This document shows, piece by piece, positions 15,956 to 24,816 of a stretch of DNA of 64,000 bases. A program made the translations under genes and the position numbers. Within the stretch, counting starts at the first letter, position 1, and each line of letters begins with the position of its first letter. Source of the DNA: Mycolicibacter heraklionensis (GTDB taxonomy: Bacteria; Actinomycetota; Actinomycetes; Mycobacteriales; Mycobacteriaceae); the NCBI RefSeq assembly GCF_019645815.1, contig NZ_CP080997.1, positions 1,178,001 through 1,242,000 on the forward strand. The letters are read 5' to 3'. Under the pieces are notes generated by a model, which made no database searches, had not been told where the DNA came from, and saw only the letters and a list, made by a program, of their open reading frames with translations.

Positions 15956-16804
15956 ATGGAAGGTGAACCATTCCTCGGTAGCGAGGCATTGGCGGCCGGT
16001 GCGGTCACCTGGCACGAGCTGGACAAATACCACACGGCGATCATGCCGAACGTCTACCTGGACAGACGCGTCAAGCCGACGTTGCGGCACCGCATTGAGG
16101 GCGCCTGGCTGTGGGCGCATCGCCAAGCAGTCGTCAGCGGTCTTGCCGCCTCGGCCCTGCATGGGGCGAACTGGGTCGACGACGACGTGATCGTCGAACT
16201 GATCTGGCGCAACGCGCGAGCCCCGCACGGCGTCAAGACCCGTGCGGACCTGATCCTGGACGGCGAATCCCAGCGTCTTGGCGGCGTCGTCGCCACCACG
16301 CCGGAGCGCACCGCCTTCGACCTGGGCCGACGCGGCCCGTTGCGTCAGGCGGTCGCCAGACTGGATGCGCTGGCCAATGCCACGCATTTCAAGATCGACG
16401 ATGTGGCGCAGCTGGCGGCGCGGCATCGTCATACCCGCGGGCTGCGCCAACTCGAAGCCGCGCTGTACCTCGTCGACGCCGGCGCACAGTCACCGAAGGA
16501 GACCTGGTTGCGGCTGCTGCTCGGTGACGCCGGCTTCCCAAGACCGCGGACCCAGATCCCCGTACTCGGCGAGGACGGCTACCCCAAGTACTTCCTCGAC
16601 ATGGGGTGGGAGGACATCATGCTCACGGTCGAGTACGACGGCGATCAACATCGCACCGATCGGCTGCAGTACGTCAAAGATGTGGAGAGGCTGGAGTACA
16701 TCCAGAGCGTCGGCTGGACGCACATCAAGGTGCTTGCCGAACACCGGGGCTACGACGTCGTTCGACGCGTCCGCCAGTCATGGGACGCCCTAAAACGCCG
16801 TTGA
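15956..16804 (+). CDS. DUF559 (Vsr-like nuclease fold) protein with AbiEi-like N-terminal region (282 aa)
   Basis: The C-terminal ~100 residues show the DUF559/very-short-patch-repair-like nuclease core: E182 (SPKETWLRLLL), D215 (YFLDMGWED), E226 and D228 in VEYDGDQH, and a final VLAEHRGY strand, fitting a PD-(D/E)xK active site. The N-terminal ~150 residues include SGLAASALHG and RTAFDLGRRG, resembling the winged-helix part of AbiEi-type antitoxins often fused to DUF559. Enzymatic activity is unproven. Rv1073 lies at this position in M. tuberculosis with similar length. The gene is bracketed by two nearly identical 61-nt palindromes, and the right copy supplies its last codon and stop. Confidence 0.8.
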   Translation: MEGEPFLGSEALAAGAVTWHELDKYHTAIMPNVYLDRRVKPTLRHRIEGAWLWAHRQAVVSGLAASALHGANWVDDDVIVELIWRNARAPHGVKTRADLILDGESQRLGGVVATTPERTAFDLGRRGPLRQAVARLDALANATHFKIDDVAQLAARHRHTRGLRQLEAALYLVDAGAQSPKETWLRLLLGDAGFPRPRTQIPVLGEDGYPKYFLDMGWEDIMLTVEYDGDQHRTDRLQYVKDVERLEYIQSVGWTHIKVLAEHRGYDVVRRVRQSWDALKRR

Positions 16805-16860
16805 CTCTGCGCTGACCAGGCGGGGTACTCGCGCTTTTGCCTGGTAGGCGCAGAGTCAAC
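16800..16860. repeat. 61-nt two-stem palindromic element, copy 2
   Basis: Same outer 13-bp and inner 7-bp stems as copy 1, with five substitutions in 61 positions, all in the loop or spacers. It overlaps the end of the DUF559 gene (stop at 16802-16804 is part of GTTGACTC) and ends 12 bases from the stop of the convergent fadA3 gene, so it is placed to terminate both transcripts. Confidence 0.95.
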
Positions 16861-16872
16861 GACAAAGGGAGA

Positions 16873-18090
16873 TCAGGAGAGGCGCTCGACCACCATGGCC
16901 ATGCCCTGGCCGCCACCCACACACATGGTCTCCACGCCGAAGGTCTTGTCGTGGGTCGCCAGGTTGTTCAGCAGGGTGGCGGTGATCCGGGCGCCGGTCA
17001 TACCGAACGGGTGGCCCAGGGCGATCGCCCCGCCGGACACGTTCAGCTTGTCCTCGTCGATGCCCAGCTCGCGGGCCGAGCCGAGCACCTGCACCGCGAA
17101 GGCCTCGTTGATCTCGAACAGGTCGATGTCGGAGACCGACATCTTCGCGTTCGCCAGCGCCTTCTTGACGGCCTCGATCGGGCCCAAGCCCATGATCTCC
17201 GGCGACAGGCCCGACACCCCGGTGGACACGATCCGGGCCAGCGGCTGCAGGCCCAGCTCCTTGGCCTTGGTGTCGCTGGTGATGATCACCGCGGCCGCGC
17301 CGTCGTTCAGCGGGCAGGCGTTGCCGGCGGTAATCGTGCCGTTGGGCCGGAACACCGGCTTGAGCTGGCTGATCTTCTCGTAGGTGGTGCCGGCGCGCGG
17401 GCCGTCGTCGGTGCTCACCACGGTGCCGTCCGGGAGCGTGACCGGCGAGATCTCGCGGGCGAAGAAGCCACTCTTGATGGCCTCCTCGGCGCGGTTCTGG
17501 CTGCGCACGCCCCAGTGGTCCTGGTCTTCGCGGCTGATCCCGGTGTGCAGCACCACGTTCTCGGCGGTCTGGCCCATCGCGATGTAGACGTCGGGCAGCA
17601 GGCCGTCGCCGCGCGGGTCGTGCCACTCGGTGGCACCGGCCGCAGCAGCCTCGGAGCGGGCGACAGCGTCGTTGAACAGCGGGTTCTTGCTGTTCGGGGC
17701 ACCGTCGGCGGCACCGATCGCGAACTGCGAGACGGTCTCGACACCGGCTGAGATAAACGCGTCACCCTCGCCGGCCTTGATCGCGTGGAACGCCATCCGG
17801 GTGGTCTGCAGCGACGACGAGCAGTACCGGTTCACCGTGGTGCCGGGCAGGAAGTCGTAGCCGAGCAGCACCGAGACCACCCGCCCGATGTTGTAGCCAG
17901 AGGCGCCGCCCGGCTGGCCGCAGCCCATCATCAGGTCGTCGATCTCGCGCGGGTCCAGCGCAGGCACCTTGTCCAGGGCGGCGCGCACCATCTGGGCGGC
18001 GAGGTCGTCGGGCCGCATGGTGACCAGGGATCCCTTACCGGCCCGGCCGATCGGCGAACGCGCAGTTGAGACGATGACAGCTTCAGGCAC
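16873..18090 (-). CDS. fadA3: Acetyl-CoA acetyltransferase / 3-ketoacyl-CoA thiolase (405 aa)
   Basis: Thiolase II family. Acyl-accepting Cys90 in NRYCSSSLQTT; C-terminal motifs NEAFAVQVLG, GGAIALGHPFGMTGAR and CVGGGQGMAM supply the His and second Cys of the active site. It catalyses reversible Claisen condensation or thiolytic cleavage of 3-ketoacyl-CoA in beta-oxidation. Length and start (MPEAVIVSTARSPIGRA) agree with the family. Stands alone between the DUF559 element and the SGNH hydrolase. Confidence 0.94.
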   Translation of the reverse strand: MPEAVIVSTARSPIGRAGKGSLVTMRPDDLAAQMVRAALDKVPALDPREIDDLMMGCGQPGGASGYNIGRVVSVLLGYDFLPGTTVNRYCSSSLQTTRMAFHAIKAGEGDAFISAGVETVSQFAIGAADGAPNSKNPLFNDAVARSEAAAAGATEWHDPRGDGLLPDVYIAMGQTAENVVLHTGISREDQDHWGVRSQNRAEEAIKSGFFAREISPVTLPDGTVVSTDDGPRAGTTYEKISQLKPVFRPNGTITAGNACPLNDGAAAVIITSDTKAKELGLQPLARIVSTGVSGLSPEIMGLGPIEAVKKALANAKMSVSDIDLFEINEAFAVQVLGSARELGIDEDKLNVSGGAIALGHPFGMTGARITATLLNNLATHDKTFGVETMCVGGGQGMAMVVERLS

Positions 18091-18125
18091 TTCTGGCTCC
18101 TAGAGATCGGGTAATAGAGCCGAAT

Positions 18126-18980
18126 CTAGCCCGAAGAGGCCACCACGCGGGAATCGGGCCGGTCCAGCGCTGCGCAGAGCGCCGGGATCATTTGGCCCGC
18201 CGCCAGGGCGTAACCGGCCGCCGACGGGTGGTACTGGTCCGCGGCGAACAGCAGGTGCGGGCTGTCATGGAACTCCCGCGCCCGGAAGTCGGCGAAGGGC
18301 ACGGCGATACCGCCGACAGCCTTGACCGCCAGGGTCTGTGCCCGGGCGAGCTGGCAGGCCCGGACGTGCGCGACCCAGCGCAGCGGCCGCGGTATCGCGC
18401 TGATCGCGCCGAACTTCGGGCAGGTGCCCACGATCACCACCGCGCCGCTGGCGCGTAGTCGCTTCACCGCGGCACGCAGTCGCTGCACCGAGCCGGCGAT
18501 GCTGTTCAGTGCGGTGACGTCGTTGGCGCCGATCATGATCACCGCCACATCCGGCGGCGGACCCGCGACGAACATCGCGTCCACCTGACCGGCCAGGCCC
18601 TTGGAGGTGGCACCGACAATTGCCTTGGTGCTCAAGCGAACCCGCAATCCGGTGCGCTGCGCCAGGGCCTTGGCGATCAGCGCCCCGGGAACCTCTTCCG
18701 CGGCACGACAGCCATAGCCGGTCGCGGTTGAGTCGCCGAAAACCATCAGGTGCAGATCGACGTTCGCTCCGCGGTGGAAGGGCTGAACTTCAGTGTCGTC
18801 GGCACCGTATAAACCGTCAGCACGGGGTGGAAGGTCCCAAGCCTTCGGGATCGTCTGGCGGGCCCGGTCGGCCTGGCCCGCCAGAAGATTGCGCACACCC
18901 AGGTAGAGGGTGCCGCTGAAAGCGAACGCGCCCGCAGTGCCCAGCGTGACAGCTGAGCGTCGCGTTGCCCGGATCGCCAT
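18126..18980 (-). CDS. SGNH/GDSL-type esterase (284 aa), Rv1075c homologue
   Basis: Begins with a basic, hydrophobic N-terminus (MAIRATRRSAVTLGTAGAFA) that acts as an uncleaved anchor or signal. SGNH catalytic blocks are all present: GDST (Ser84), a block II Gly, GAND (Asn153) and DQYHP (Asp248, His251). Predicted extracytoplasmic lipid or carbohydrate esterase. It lies 35 bases upstream of fadA3 on the same strand and could share its transcript. Confidence 0.9.
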   Translation of the reverse strand: MAIRATRRSAVTLGTAGAFAFSGTLYLGVRNLLAGQADRARQTIPKAWDLPPRADGLYGADDTEVQPFHRGANVDLHLMVFGDSTATGYGCRAAEEVPGALIAKALAQRTGLRVRLSTKAIVGATSKGLAGQVDAMFVAGPPPDVAVIMIGANDVTALNSIAGSVQRLRAAVKRLRASGAVVIVGTCPKFGAISAIPRPLRWVAHVRACQLARAQTLAVKAVGGIAVPFADFRAREFHDSPHLLFAADQYHPSAAGYALAAGQMIPALCAALDRPDSRVVASSG

Positions 18981-19161
18981 GTCTCGATTTTAGGGAAAGG
19001 ACTCGCCCGTCGCCTGAGCGCAGCAAACAAAAATGGTCACGAAGCGGACCCGATGCAGTATCGGAACGAATCATAAGATTTCTTCTCAAATTTCCGCGTG
19101 TGACGATACTTGGTACCGCGTTGGCTGTGCCGGCCCGGGCCGGCTGGAGGGAGTGTCCATC

Positions 19162-20208
19162 ATGACCGCACCCGACACAATTCCCAGCTCGTTACGTGTT
19201 CGCACCCGTCTCTATCCCACCTCGCGACCCCACCGTTACGGCCGTCATGACGGGCTGCCCGTCGAGGTCTTCGAGGAGTCAGCCAGCGTCGAGGGACGGC
19301 TCGCGTGGCTGGCGGCCCGGGCCACCATTCGGCCGGTTCTCTCGGTCGGCAGCTATCTACCGCGGATGCCGTGGCCGTTCGGGCTGCTCGACTTCGCCGC
19401 CAAGGCGATGTTGCCGGCGCCGGGCACCATCCGCGCCACCATCCGGCTACCGCGCTGCAAGGCGCAGATGGTGCGTGCCGCCGGCGTCCTGCCGGCCGAC
19501 GGCACCCGCCGCGTCGTGCTCTACATGCACGGCGGGGCCTTCCTGACCTGCGGGGCCAACACCCACGGCCGGCTGGTCACCAAGCTGTCGAAGTACGCGG
19601 ACAGTCCGGTGCTGGTGGTGGAGTACCGGATGATCCCCAAGTACTCGATCGCGGATGCGATCGACGACTGTTACGACGGCTACCGCTGGCTGCGCCGGCA
19701 GGGCTACGAACCGGACCAGATCGTGCTGGCCGGCGACTCCGCCGGCGGCTACCTGTCGTTGGCGCTGGCCGAGCGGTTGCTTGAAGAAGGGGAGGACCCG
19801 GCGGCGATCGTCGCCATGTCGCCGCTGCTGGAGATCGCCAAGGAGGCCAAGAAGGCGCATCCCAACATCCACGCCGGGGCGGAGTTCCCGCCCAAGGCAT
19901 TCGACGCGTTCGTCGAACTGATCGAGGCCGCGGCCCAGCGCGACCGCACTCACGGCAGCGAGGTCCTCGAACCCCTGCAACACGTCAAGCCCGGGCTTCC
20001 GCGCACCCTGATCCATGTCTCCGGCTCCGAGGTGCTGCTGCACGACGCCCGGCTGGGGGCCAAGGTGCTCGCGGCCGCCGGGGTTCCGGTGGAGCTGCGG
20101 GTGTGGCCCGGCCAGATCCACGTCTTCCAGATCGCGGCACCGTTCGTGCCGGAGGCCACCCGTTCGTTGCGGCAGATCGGCGAATACATCCGCGAGGCCA
20201 CCGGTTAG
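19162..20208 (+). CDS. lipU: HSL-type alpha/beta hydrolase, probable lipase/esterase (348 aa)
   Basis: Hormone-sensitive-lipase family: oxyanion-hole HGGAF (123-127), nucleophile elbow GDSAG (Ser193), a SPLLE region carrying the acid residue neighbourhood, and the catalytic His in the GQIHVF motif near residue 320. Start ATG 19162 is preceded by GGAGGGAG (19146-19153); upstream in-frame starts lack one. Corresponds by order and sequence to LipU. Cytosolic; no signal peptide. cbs follows 46 bases on. Confidence 0.91.
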   Translation: MTAPDTIPSSLRVRTRLYPTSRPHRYGRHDGLPVEVFEESASVEGRLAWLAARATIRPVLSVGSYLPRMPWPFGLLDFAAKAMLPAPGTIRATIRLPRCKAQMVRAAGVLPADGTRRVVLYMHGGAFLTCGANTHGRLVTKLSKYADSPVLVVEYRMIPKYSIADAIDDCYDGYRWLRRQGYEPDQIVLAGDSAGGYLSLALAERLLEEGEDPAAIVAMSPLLEIAKEAKKAHPNIHAGAEFPPKAFDAFVELIEAAAQRDRTHGSEVLEPLQHVKPGLPRTLIHVSGSEVLLHDARLGAKVLAAAGVPVELRVWPGQIHVFQIAAPFVPEATRSLRQIGEYIREATG

Positions 20209-20254
20209 GCAGGCCATGGGCTGCTGAACCGAGCCGCCTGAGACGATGTCAGGC

Positions 20255-21649
20255 ATGCGGATAGCGCGCCACATCAGTGACCTCATCGGCAACACCCCAC
20301 TGGTCGAGCTGACTTCGATCGTTCCCCCCGGGGCCGGCCGGGTGGTGGCCAAGGTCGAGTACCTCAATCCGGGCGCGAGCTCCAAAGACCGCATCGCGGT
20401 GAAGATGATCGACGCGGCCGAGGCCAGCGGAGCGCTCAAGCCCGGCGGCACGATCGTCGAACCCACCTCCGGCAACACCGGTGTCGGCTTGGCGCTGGTC
20501 GCCCAGCGCCGCGGTTACAAGTGCGTGTTCGTCTGCCCGGACAAGGTCAGCGAGGACAAGCAGAATGTGTTGCGGGCCTACGGTGCCGACGTGGTGGTGT
20601 GCCCGACCGCGGTGCCACCGGACGACCCGGCCAGCTACTACAGCGTCTCCAACCGGCTGGTCGAAGAGATCGACGGCGCCTGGAAGCCCGATCAGTACTC
20701 CAACCCGGCGGGCCCCGAGAGTCACTACGAGACCACCGGTCCGGAGATCTGGGCCGACACCGACGGCCAGGTCACCCATTTCGTCGCCGGGATCGGCACC
20801 GGCGGCACCATCACCGGCACCGGCCGCTACCTCAAAGAGGTGTCGGGCGGCCGGGTGCAGATCATCGGCGCCGACCCGGAAGGCTCGGTGTACTCCGGTG
20901 GTACCGGCCGGCCGTACCTGGTGGAAGGGGTCGGCGAGGACTTCTGGCCTGACGCCTATGACCCGAGCATTCCCAACGAGATCATCGCGGTGTCCGACGC
21001 GGACTCGTTCGACATGACCCGGCGCCTCGCCCGTGAGGAAGCGCTACTGGTCGGCGGGTCCTGCGGAATGGCCGTCGTGGCGGCGGTGGAGGCGGCGGTC
21101 AAAGCCGGGCCCGACGCACTCGTCGTCGTCCTGCTGCCCGACGGCGGACGCGGCTACATGTCGAAGATCTTCAACGACGCCTGGATGTCGTCCTACGGGT
21201 TCCTGCGGTCCCGGCTGGACGGCTCGACGGTGCAGCCCACCGTCGGCGACGTGCTGCGCGCCAAGTCCGGGATCCTGCCGGACCTGGTGCACACCCACCC
21301 CTCGGAGACGCTGCGCGACGCCATCGGGATCCTGCGGGAGTACGGGGTGTCGCAGATGCCCGTCGTGGGTGCCGAACCGCCGGTGATGGCCGGCGAAGTG
21401 GCCGGCAGCGTGTCCGAGCGCGAGCTGCTGTCCGCGGTGTTCGAGGGCCGCGCGAAGCTTGCCGACGCGGTGTCGCAGCACATGGGCCCGCCGCTTCCGC
21501 TGATCGGATCCGGCGAGGTCGTCGGCGTCGCCGCGACCGCGCTGGCCCAGGTGGACGCGGTGATGGTGGTCGAGGACGGCAAACCGGTGGGTGTCATCAC
21601 GCGCCACGATCTCTTGGGCTTTTTGTCCGACGGGCCACGCCGTCGATAA
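20255..21649 (+). CDS. cbs: Cystathionine beta-synthase (464 aa)
   Basis: PLP-dependent fold type II enzyme joining serine and homocysteine to cystathionine. PLP lysine is K44 (SSKDR); phosphate-binding loop is GIGTGGTITG (about 180). A C-terminal pair of CBS domains (about 330-464) matches the regulatory region of the family. I start at ATG 20255 (MRIARHISDL), which equals the M. tuberculosis start; an ATG three codons earlier (20246) is possible. pra and metB follow on the same strand. Confidence 0.95.
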   Translation: MRIARHISDLIGNTPLVELTSIVPPGAGRVVAKVEYLNPGASSKDRIAVKMIDAAEASGALKPGGTIVEPTSGNTGVGLALVAQRRGYKCVFVCPDKVSEDKQNVLRAYGADVVVCPTAVPPDDPASYYSVSNRLVEEIDGAWKPDQYSNPAGPESHYETTGPEIWADTDGQVTHFVAGIGTGGTITGTGRYLKEVSGGRVQIIGADPEGSVYSGGTGRPYLVEGVGEDFWPDAYDPSIPNEIIAVSDADSFDMTRRLAREEALLVGGSCGMAVVAAVEAAVKAGPDALVVVLLPDGGRGYMSKIFNDAWMSSYGFLRSRLDGSTVQPTVGDVLRAKSGILPDLVHTHPSETLRDAIGILREYGVSQMPVVGAEPPVMAGEVAGSVSERELLSAVFEGRAKLADAVSQHMGPPLPLIGSGEVVGVAATALAQVDAVMVVEDGKPVGVITRHDLLGFLSDGPRRR

Positions 21650-21717
21650 GGACGCTGGCGTTCACTGTCCTGCGGTAGCGTTTGGACCGTTCACCGACCC
21701 GACCCGAAAGGGTGGAG

Positions 21718-22437
21718 ATGACCGACTTTCCCCCGCCTCCGCAGGGCAACTACCCACCCCCGTCCGGTGACTTCCCGGCGCAGGGCAACTACCCCCCGCC
21801 GCCTCCCGGCAACTACCCGCCGCCTCCGGGTAATTACCCCCCGCCGCCGCCTGGCAATTACCCGCCTCCGCCTCCCGGCAACTATCCGCCTCCGCCTCCC
21901 GGCAACTACCCGCCACCGCCTCCCGGCTACGGCGCGTACCCGGGTGCGGTCGGCAGCCCGGTGGGCCAGCTGCCGCAAGAGGCTTACACCTCCTGGCTGA
22001 CTCGCGTGGGCGCCTACTTCATCGACTTCCTGCCGATCCTCGTGCTCTACGGCATTCCGTCGATGATCGCCGGAACCACCGCCGACCGGGAGTGCATCAC
22101 CAGCTCCGACGGATTCGCCTGCACGGTCACGCCGTCGAGCACCGGCGCCGCGCTGATGTTCATCGGCTGGCTGGCCGCGCTCGCCTACGGGATCTGGAAC
22201 TTCGGCTATCGGCAGGGCACCACCGGGTCGAGCATCGGTAAGTCGGTGCTGAAGTTCAAGGTGGTCTCCGAAGCCACCGGCCAGCCCATCGGGTTCGGGA
22301 TGTCGATCGTGCGCCAGTTGGCCCACATCATCGACGGCGCGATCTTGTGCATCGGCTACCTGTTCCCGCTGTGGGACGCCAAACGCCAGACGATCGCCGA
22401 CAAGATCATGACCACCGTCTGCCTGCCGATCCGTTGA
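21718..22437 (+). CDS. pra: Proline-rich antigen homologue: GNYPPPPP repeats plus RDD membrane domain (239 aa)
   Basis: The first ~75 residues are a tandem array of GNYPPPPP-type units (seven or so), a flexible proline-rich arm. The rest is an RDD domain with about four hydrophobic helices (YTSWLTRVGAYFIDFLPILV is the RDD start; RRxA... ends KRQTIADKIM). GGTGGAG precedes the ATG at 21718. Localises to the membrane with the Pro-rich tail exposed. Located between cbs and metB, as in M. tuberculosis Rv1078. The DNA repeat (21735-21930) is recombination-prone, so copy number may vary between strains. Confidence 0.92.
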   Translation: MTDFPPPPQGNYPPPSGDFPAQGNYPPPPPGNYPPPPGNYPPPPPGNYPPPPPGNYPPPPPGNYPPPPPGYGAYPGAVGSPVGQLPQEAYTSWLTRVGAYFIDFLPILVLYGIPSMIAGTTADRECITSSDGFACTVTPSSTGAALMFIGWLAALAYGIWNFGYRQGTTGSSIGKSVLKFKVVSEATGQPIGFGMSIVRQLAHIIDGAILCIGYLFPLWDAKRQTIADKIMTTVCLPIR

Positions 22438-23594
22438 GCCAGAAGCAACCGCACCGCAGTACTGGTCTGTCCACCACGGCGATCCATGCCGGATACCGTC
22501 CGGACCCGGCAACCGGAGCCGTCAACGCACCGATCTACGCCAGCAGCACCTTCGCCCAGGACGGCGTCGGCGGTCTGCGCGGCGGATTCGAGTACGCGCG
22601 CACCGGCAATCCGACCCGGGCCGCACTGGAGACCGCGCTGGCCGCGGTGGAGCGGGGCCGGTTCGGCCGGGCGTTCGGTTCCGGGATGGCCGCCACGGAC
22701 TGCGCGTTGCGGTCGATCCTGCGCCCCGGTGATCACCTGATCATTCCCGACGACGCCTACGGTGGCACCTTCCGGCTGATCGACAAGGTCTTCACTCAGT
22801 GGGGGGTGGCGCATACCCCGGTGGCGCTCTCCGACCTGGATGCGGTCCGCGGGGCGCTCACCGACAAGACCCGGCTGATCTGGGTGGAGACCCCCACCAA
22901 CCCGCTGCTGTCGATCGCCGACATCGCGAGTATCGCCGCCATCGGCAAGGAAGCCGGCGCGAAGGTGCTGGTGGACAACACCTTCGCCTCGCCCGCGCTG
23001 CAGCAGCCGTTGACGCTGGGCGCCGATGTGGTGCTGCATTCGACCACCAAGTACATCGGCGGCCACTCCGATGTGGTGGGCGGTGCGCTGATCACCGACG
23101 ACGAAGAGCTCGACGCGGCTTTCGCCTTTCTGCAGAACGGAGCGGGGGCGGTGCCGGGCCCCTTCGACGCCTACCTGACCATGCGCGGCCTGAAGACGTT
23201 GGTGCTGCGGATGCAGCGGCACAGCGAGAACGCCGCCGCGGTTGCCGAATTCCTCAACGGGCATTCCGCGGTGAGCCGAGTGCTTTACCCGGGGCTGCCG
23301 GAGCATCCCGGCCACGATGTCGCCGCGGCGCAGATGCGCGGGTTCGGCGGCATGGTGTCGGTCCGGATGCGTGGCGGCCGGGCGGCCGCTGAGAAGCTGT
23401 GCGCCGGAACCGAGATCTTCATCCTGGCCGAGTCGCTGGGCGGGGTGGAGTCGCTGATCGAACTACCGGGCGCCATGACGCACGCGTCGACGGCGGGTTC
23501 GCAACTCGAGGTTCCCGACGACCTGGTGCGCCTGTCGGTGGGCATCGAGGACATCGACGATTTGATCGCCGACCTCAAACAGGCGCTGGACTGA
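22434..23594 (+). CDS. metB: Cystathionine gamma-synthase (386 aa), TTG start
   Basis: Cys/Met metabolism PLP enzyme of fold type I: PLP lysine K206 in HSTTKYIGG, FEYARTGNPTR near residue 52 and SLGGVESL near 330. It condenses O-acyl-homoserine with cysteine to cystathionine for methionine synthesis. No ATG or GTG gives the right N-terminus; TTG at 22434 yields MSQKQPHRSTG..TTAIHAGYRPDP, matching family length (388 in M. tuberculosis), and overlaps the pra stop (TTGA), indicating coupled translation. With cbs it forms the transsulfuration pair. Confidence 0.93.
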   Translation: MSQKQPHRSTGLSTTAIHAGYRPDPATGAVNAPIYASSTFAQDGVGGLRGGFEYARTGNPTRAALETALAAVERGRFGRAFGSGMAATDCALRSILRPGDHLIIPDDAYGGTFRLIDKVFTQWGVAHTPVALSDLDAVRGALTDKTRLIWVETPTNPLLSIADIASIAAIGKEAGAKVLVDNTFASPALQQPLTLGADVVLHSTTKYIGGHSDVVGGALITDDEELDAAFAFLQNGAGAVPGPFDAYLTMRGLKTLVLRMQRHSENAAAVAEFLNGHSAVSRVLYPGLPEHPGHDVAAAQMRGFGGMVSVRMRGGRAAAEKLCAGTEIFILAESLGGVESLIELPGAMTHASTAGSQLEVPDDLVRLSVGIEDIDDLIADLKQALD

Positions 23595-23609
23595 GCCGCG
23601 AGATGGGGC

Positions 23610-24104
23610 TCAGGAGTGGTAGGGCTCCGCGCTGACCAGGGTCACCTTGACGGTCTTGCCGCTGGGCACGGTGTAACTGCGCTCCTCGTCCACCTTGGCG
23701 CCGAGCAGGGCGTGGCCGAGCGGCGAGTTCGGTGAATACACCTCGAGCTTGTCGTCGTTGACGCCCTCCTGGCGAGTGGCGATCAGGAAGGTCTCGGTGT
23801 CGGACTTGTCGCCGTCGTAGAAGACCTTGACCACCGAACCCGGCAGTGCCACGCCGGACTGCGTCGGAGCCTCACCGACCTTGGCGTTGTTGAGCAACTC
23901 CTGCAGCTGCCGGATGCGGGCCTCCTGCTGGCCCTGCTCCTCACGCGCGGCGTGGTAGCCGCCGTTCTCGCGCAGGTCGCCCTCTTCGCGGCGGTCGTTG
24001 ATCTCCGCGGCGATCACCGGACGGTTCGCGATCAGCTGGTCGAGCTCCGCCTTGAGCCGGTCGTGTGACTCCTGCGTCAACCAGGTCACCTGGGTGTCCG
24101 TCAT
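23610..24104 (-). CDS. greA: Transcription elongation factor GreA (164 aa)
   Basis: Starts [24 protein letters not shown], an N-terminal coiled-coil hairpin whose tip carries acidic residues ([22 protein letters not shown]), followed by a C-terminal FKBP-like domain ([22 protein letters not shown]). It stimulates RNA cleavage by backtracked RNA polymerase. Length is typical. Converges on metB with a 15-base gap. Confidence 0.95.
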   Translation of the reverse strand: MTDTQVTWLTQESHDRLKAELDQLIANRPVIAAEINDRREEGDLRENGGYHAAREEQGQQEARIRQLQELLNNAKVGEAPTQSGVALPGSVVKVFYDGDKSDTETFLIATRQEGVNDDKLEVYSPNSPLGHALLGAKVDEERSYTVPSGKTVKVTLVSAEPYHS

Positions 24105-24187
24105 CTCACTGTGCTCCTTGTGTCGTCGGATCCGGCGCCATCGGGCAGCGGGGCGACATCGTTCTCGTGCATCGTTCTAATGCAGCA

Positions 24188-24215
24188 ATACACGGTCCCA
24201 GCTGGAACCGTGTAT
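24188..24215. promoter_or_regulatory. 28-nt inverted repeat between DUF4307 gene and greA
   Basis: ATACACGGT at 24188-24196 is the exact complement of ACCGTGTAT at 24207-24215, with a 10-base centre. It lies 23 bases after the DUF4307 stop and 84 bases before the greA start, both on the minus strand. It could be a terminator for the first gene (no U-tract) or an operator for greA. Nearby, CATCGTTCT is repeated directly at 24164-24172 and 24177-24185-like spacing towards greA. Confidence 0.6.
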
Positions 24216-24238
24216 CCGTACAGGGTACCACCGCGGCA

Positions 24239-24661
24239 TCAGGCCGATCGTAGGTAATCGGGGACGTCGCTGCCGCAACCGTAGACATCGCCCATGACAG
24301 GTGGCTGGGAAGATTTGACGGTCGTCGTCACCTGTACGGTGGCCGACTCCGACGGCGGAATCAGCACTTCACGCCGGCCAGTCTCGCTGCCGTCGCTGGA
24401 GCGGACCCGCACGATGCACGCCGCAGGGCGGGACGGGTCCGATCGAGTCACGCTGAACTTAACCGAGACCGTCTGGTTGTCGAGCACCTCGTAGCCGTAC
24501 AGCTCGCCTTTGACCTCGGCAGTCGCAAAGCGCTGGTAGCCCACCACCGCGAGGGCGGCGACGGTGGCGATCGCCAGCGCGCCCAGTGCGATCGCCAGCA
24601 GCCGACGGGGCAGGGCACTGCCCTGGGTATCCCCGTAACGGGCCGGCTTGGAGTCGGTCAT
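24239..24661 (-). CDS. DUF4307 single-span membrane protein (140 aa), Rv1081c homologue
   Basis: A short cytosolic N-terminus (TDSKPARYGDTQGSALPRR), one hydrophobic helix (LLAIALGALAIATVAALAVV) and an external ~90-residue beta-rich domain with two cysteines (AACIVRVRS and DVYGCGSD). This is the DUF4307 layout found across mycobacteria; function unknown. Divergent from mca, convergent in order with greA on the same strand. Confidence 0.88.
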   Translation of the reverse strand: MTDSKPARYGDTQGSALPRRLLAIALGALAIATVAALAVVGYQRFATAEVKGELYGYEVLDNQTVSVKFSVTRSDPSRPAACIVRVRSSDGSETGRREVLIPPSESATVQVTTTVKSSQPPVMGDVYGCGSDVPDYLRSA

Positions 24662-24816
24662 CGTGAGGTGTGTCCCATGGTCGCCGGTGGAGTCGGGAGC
24701 GGTTACCGCACCCGCCGTAGGTGGTGTAACGATGGTGGCTGGAAACCATCTGGAACTATAGGCGTCCGGTCCGGGGTTCCGGCAGGAGGAACCTGGAGGG
24801 AACGGGGAATGTGCGC

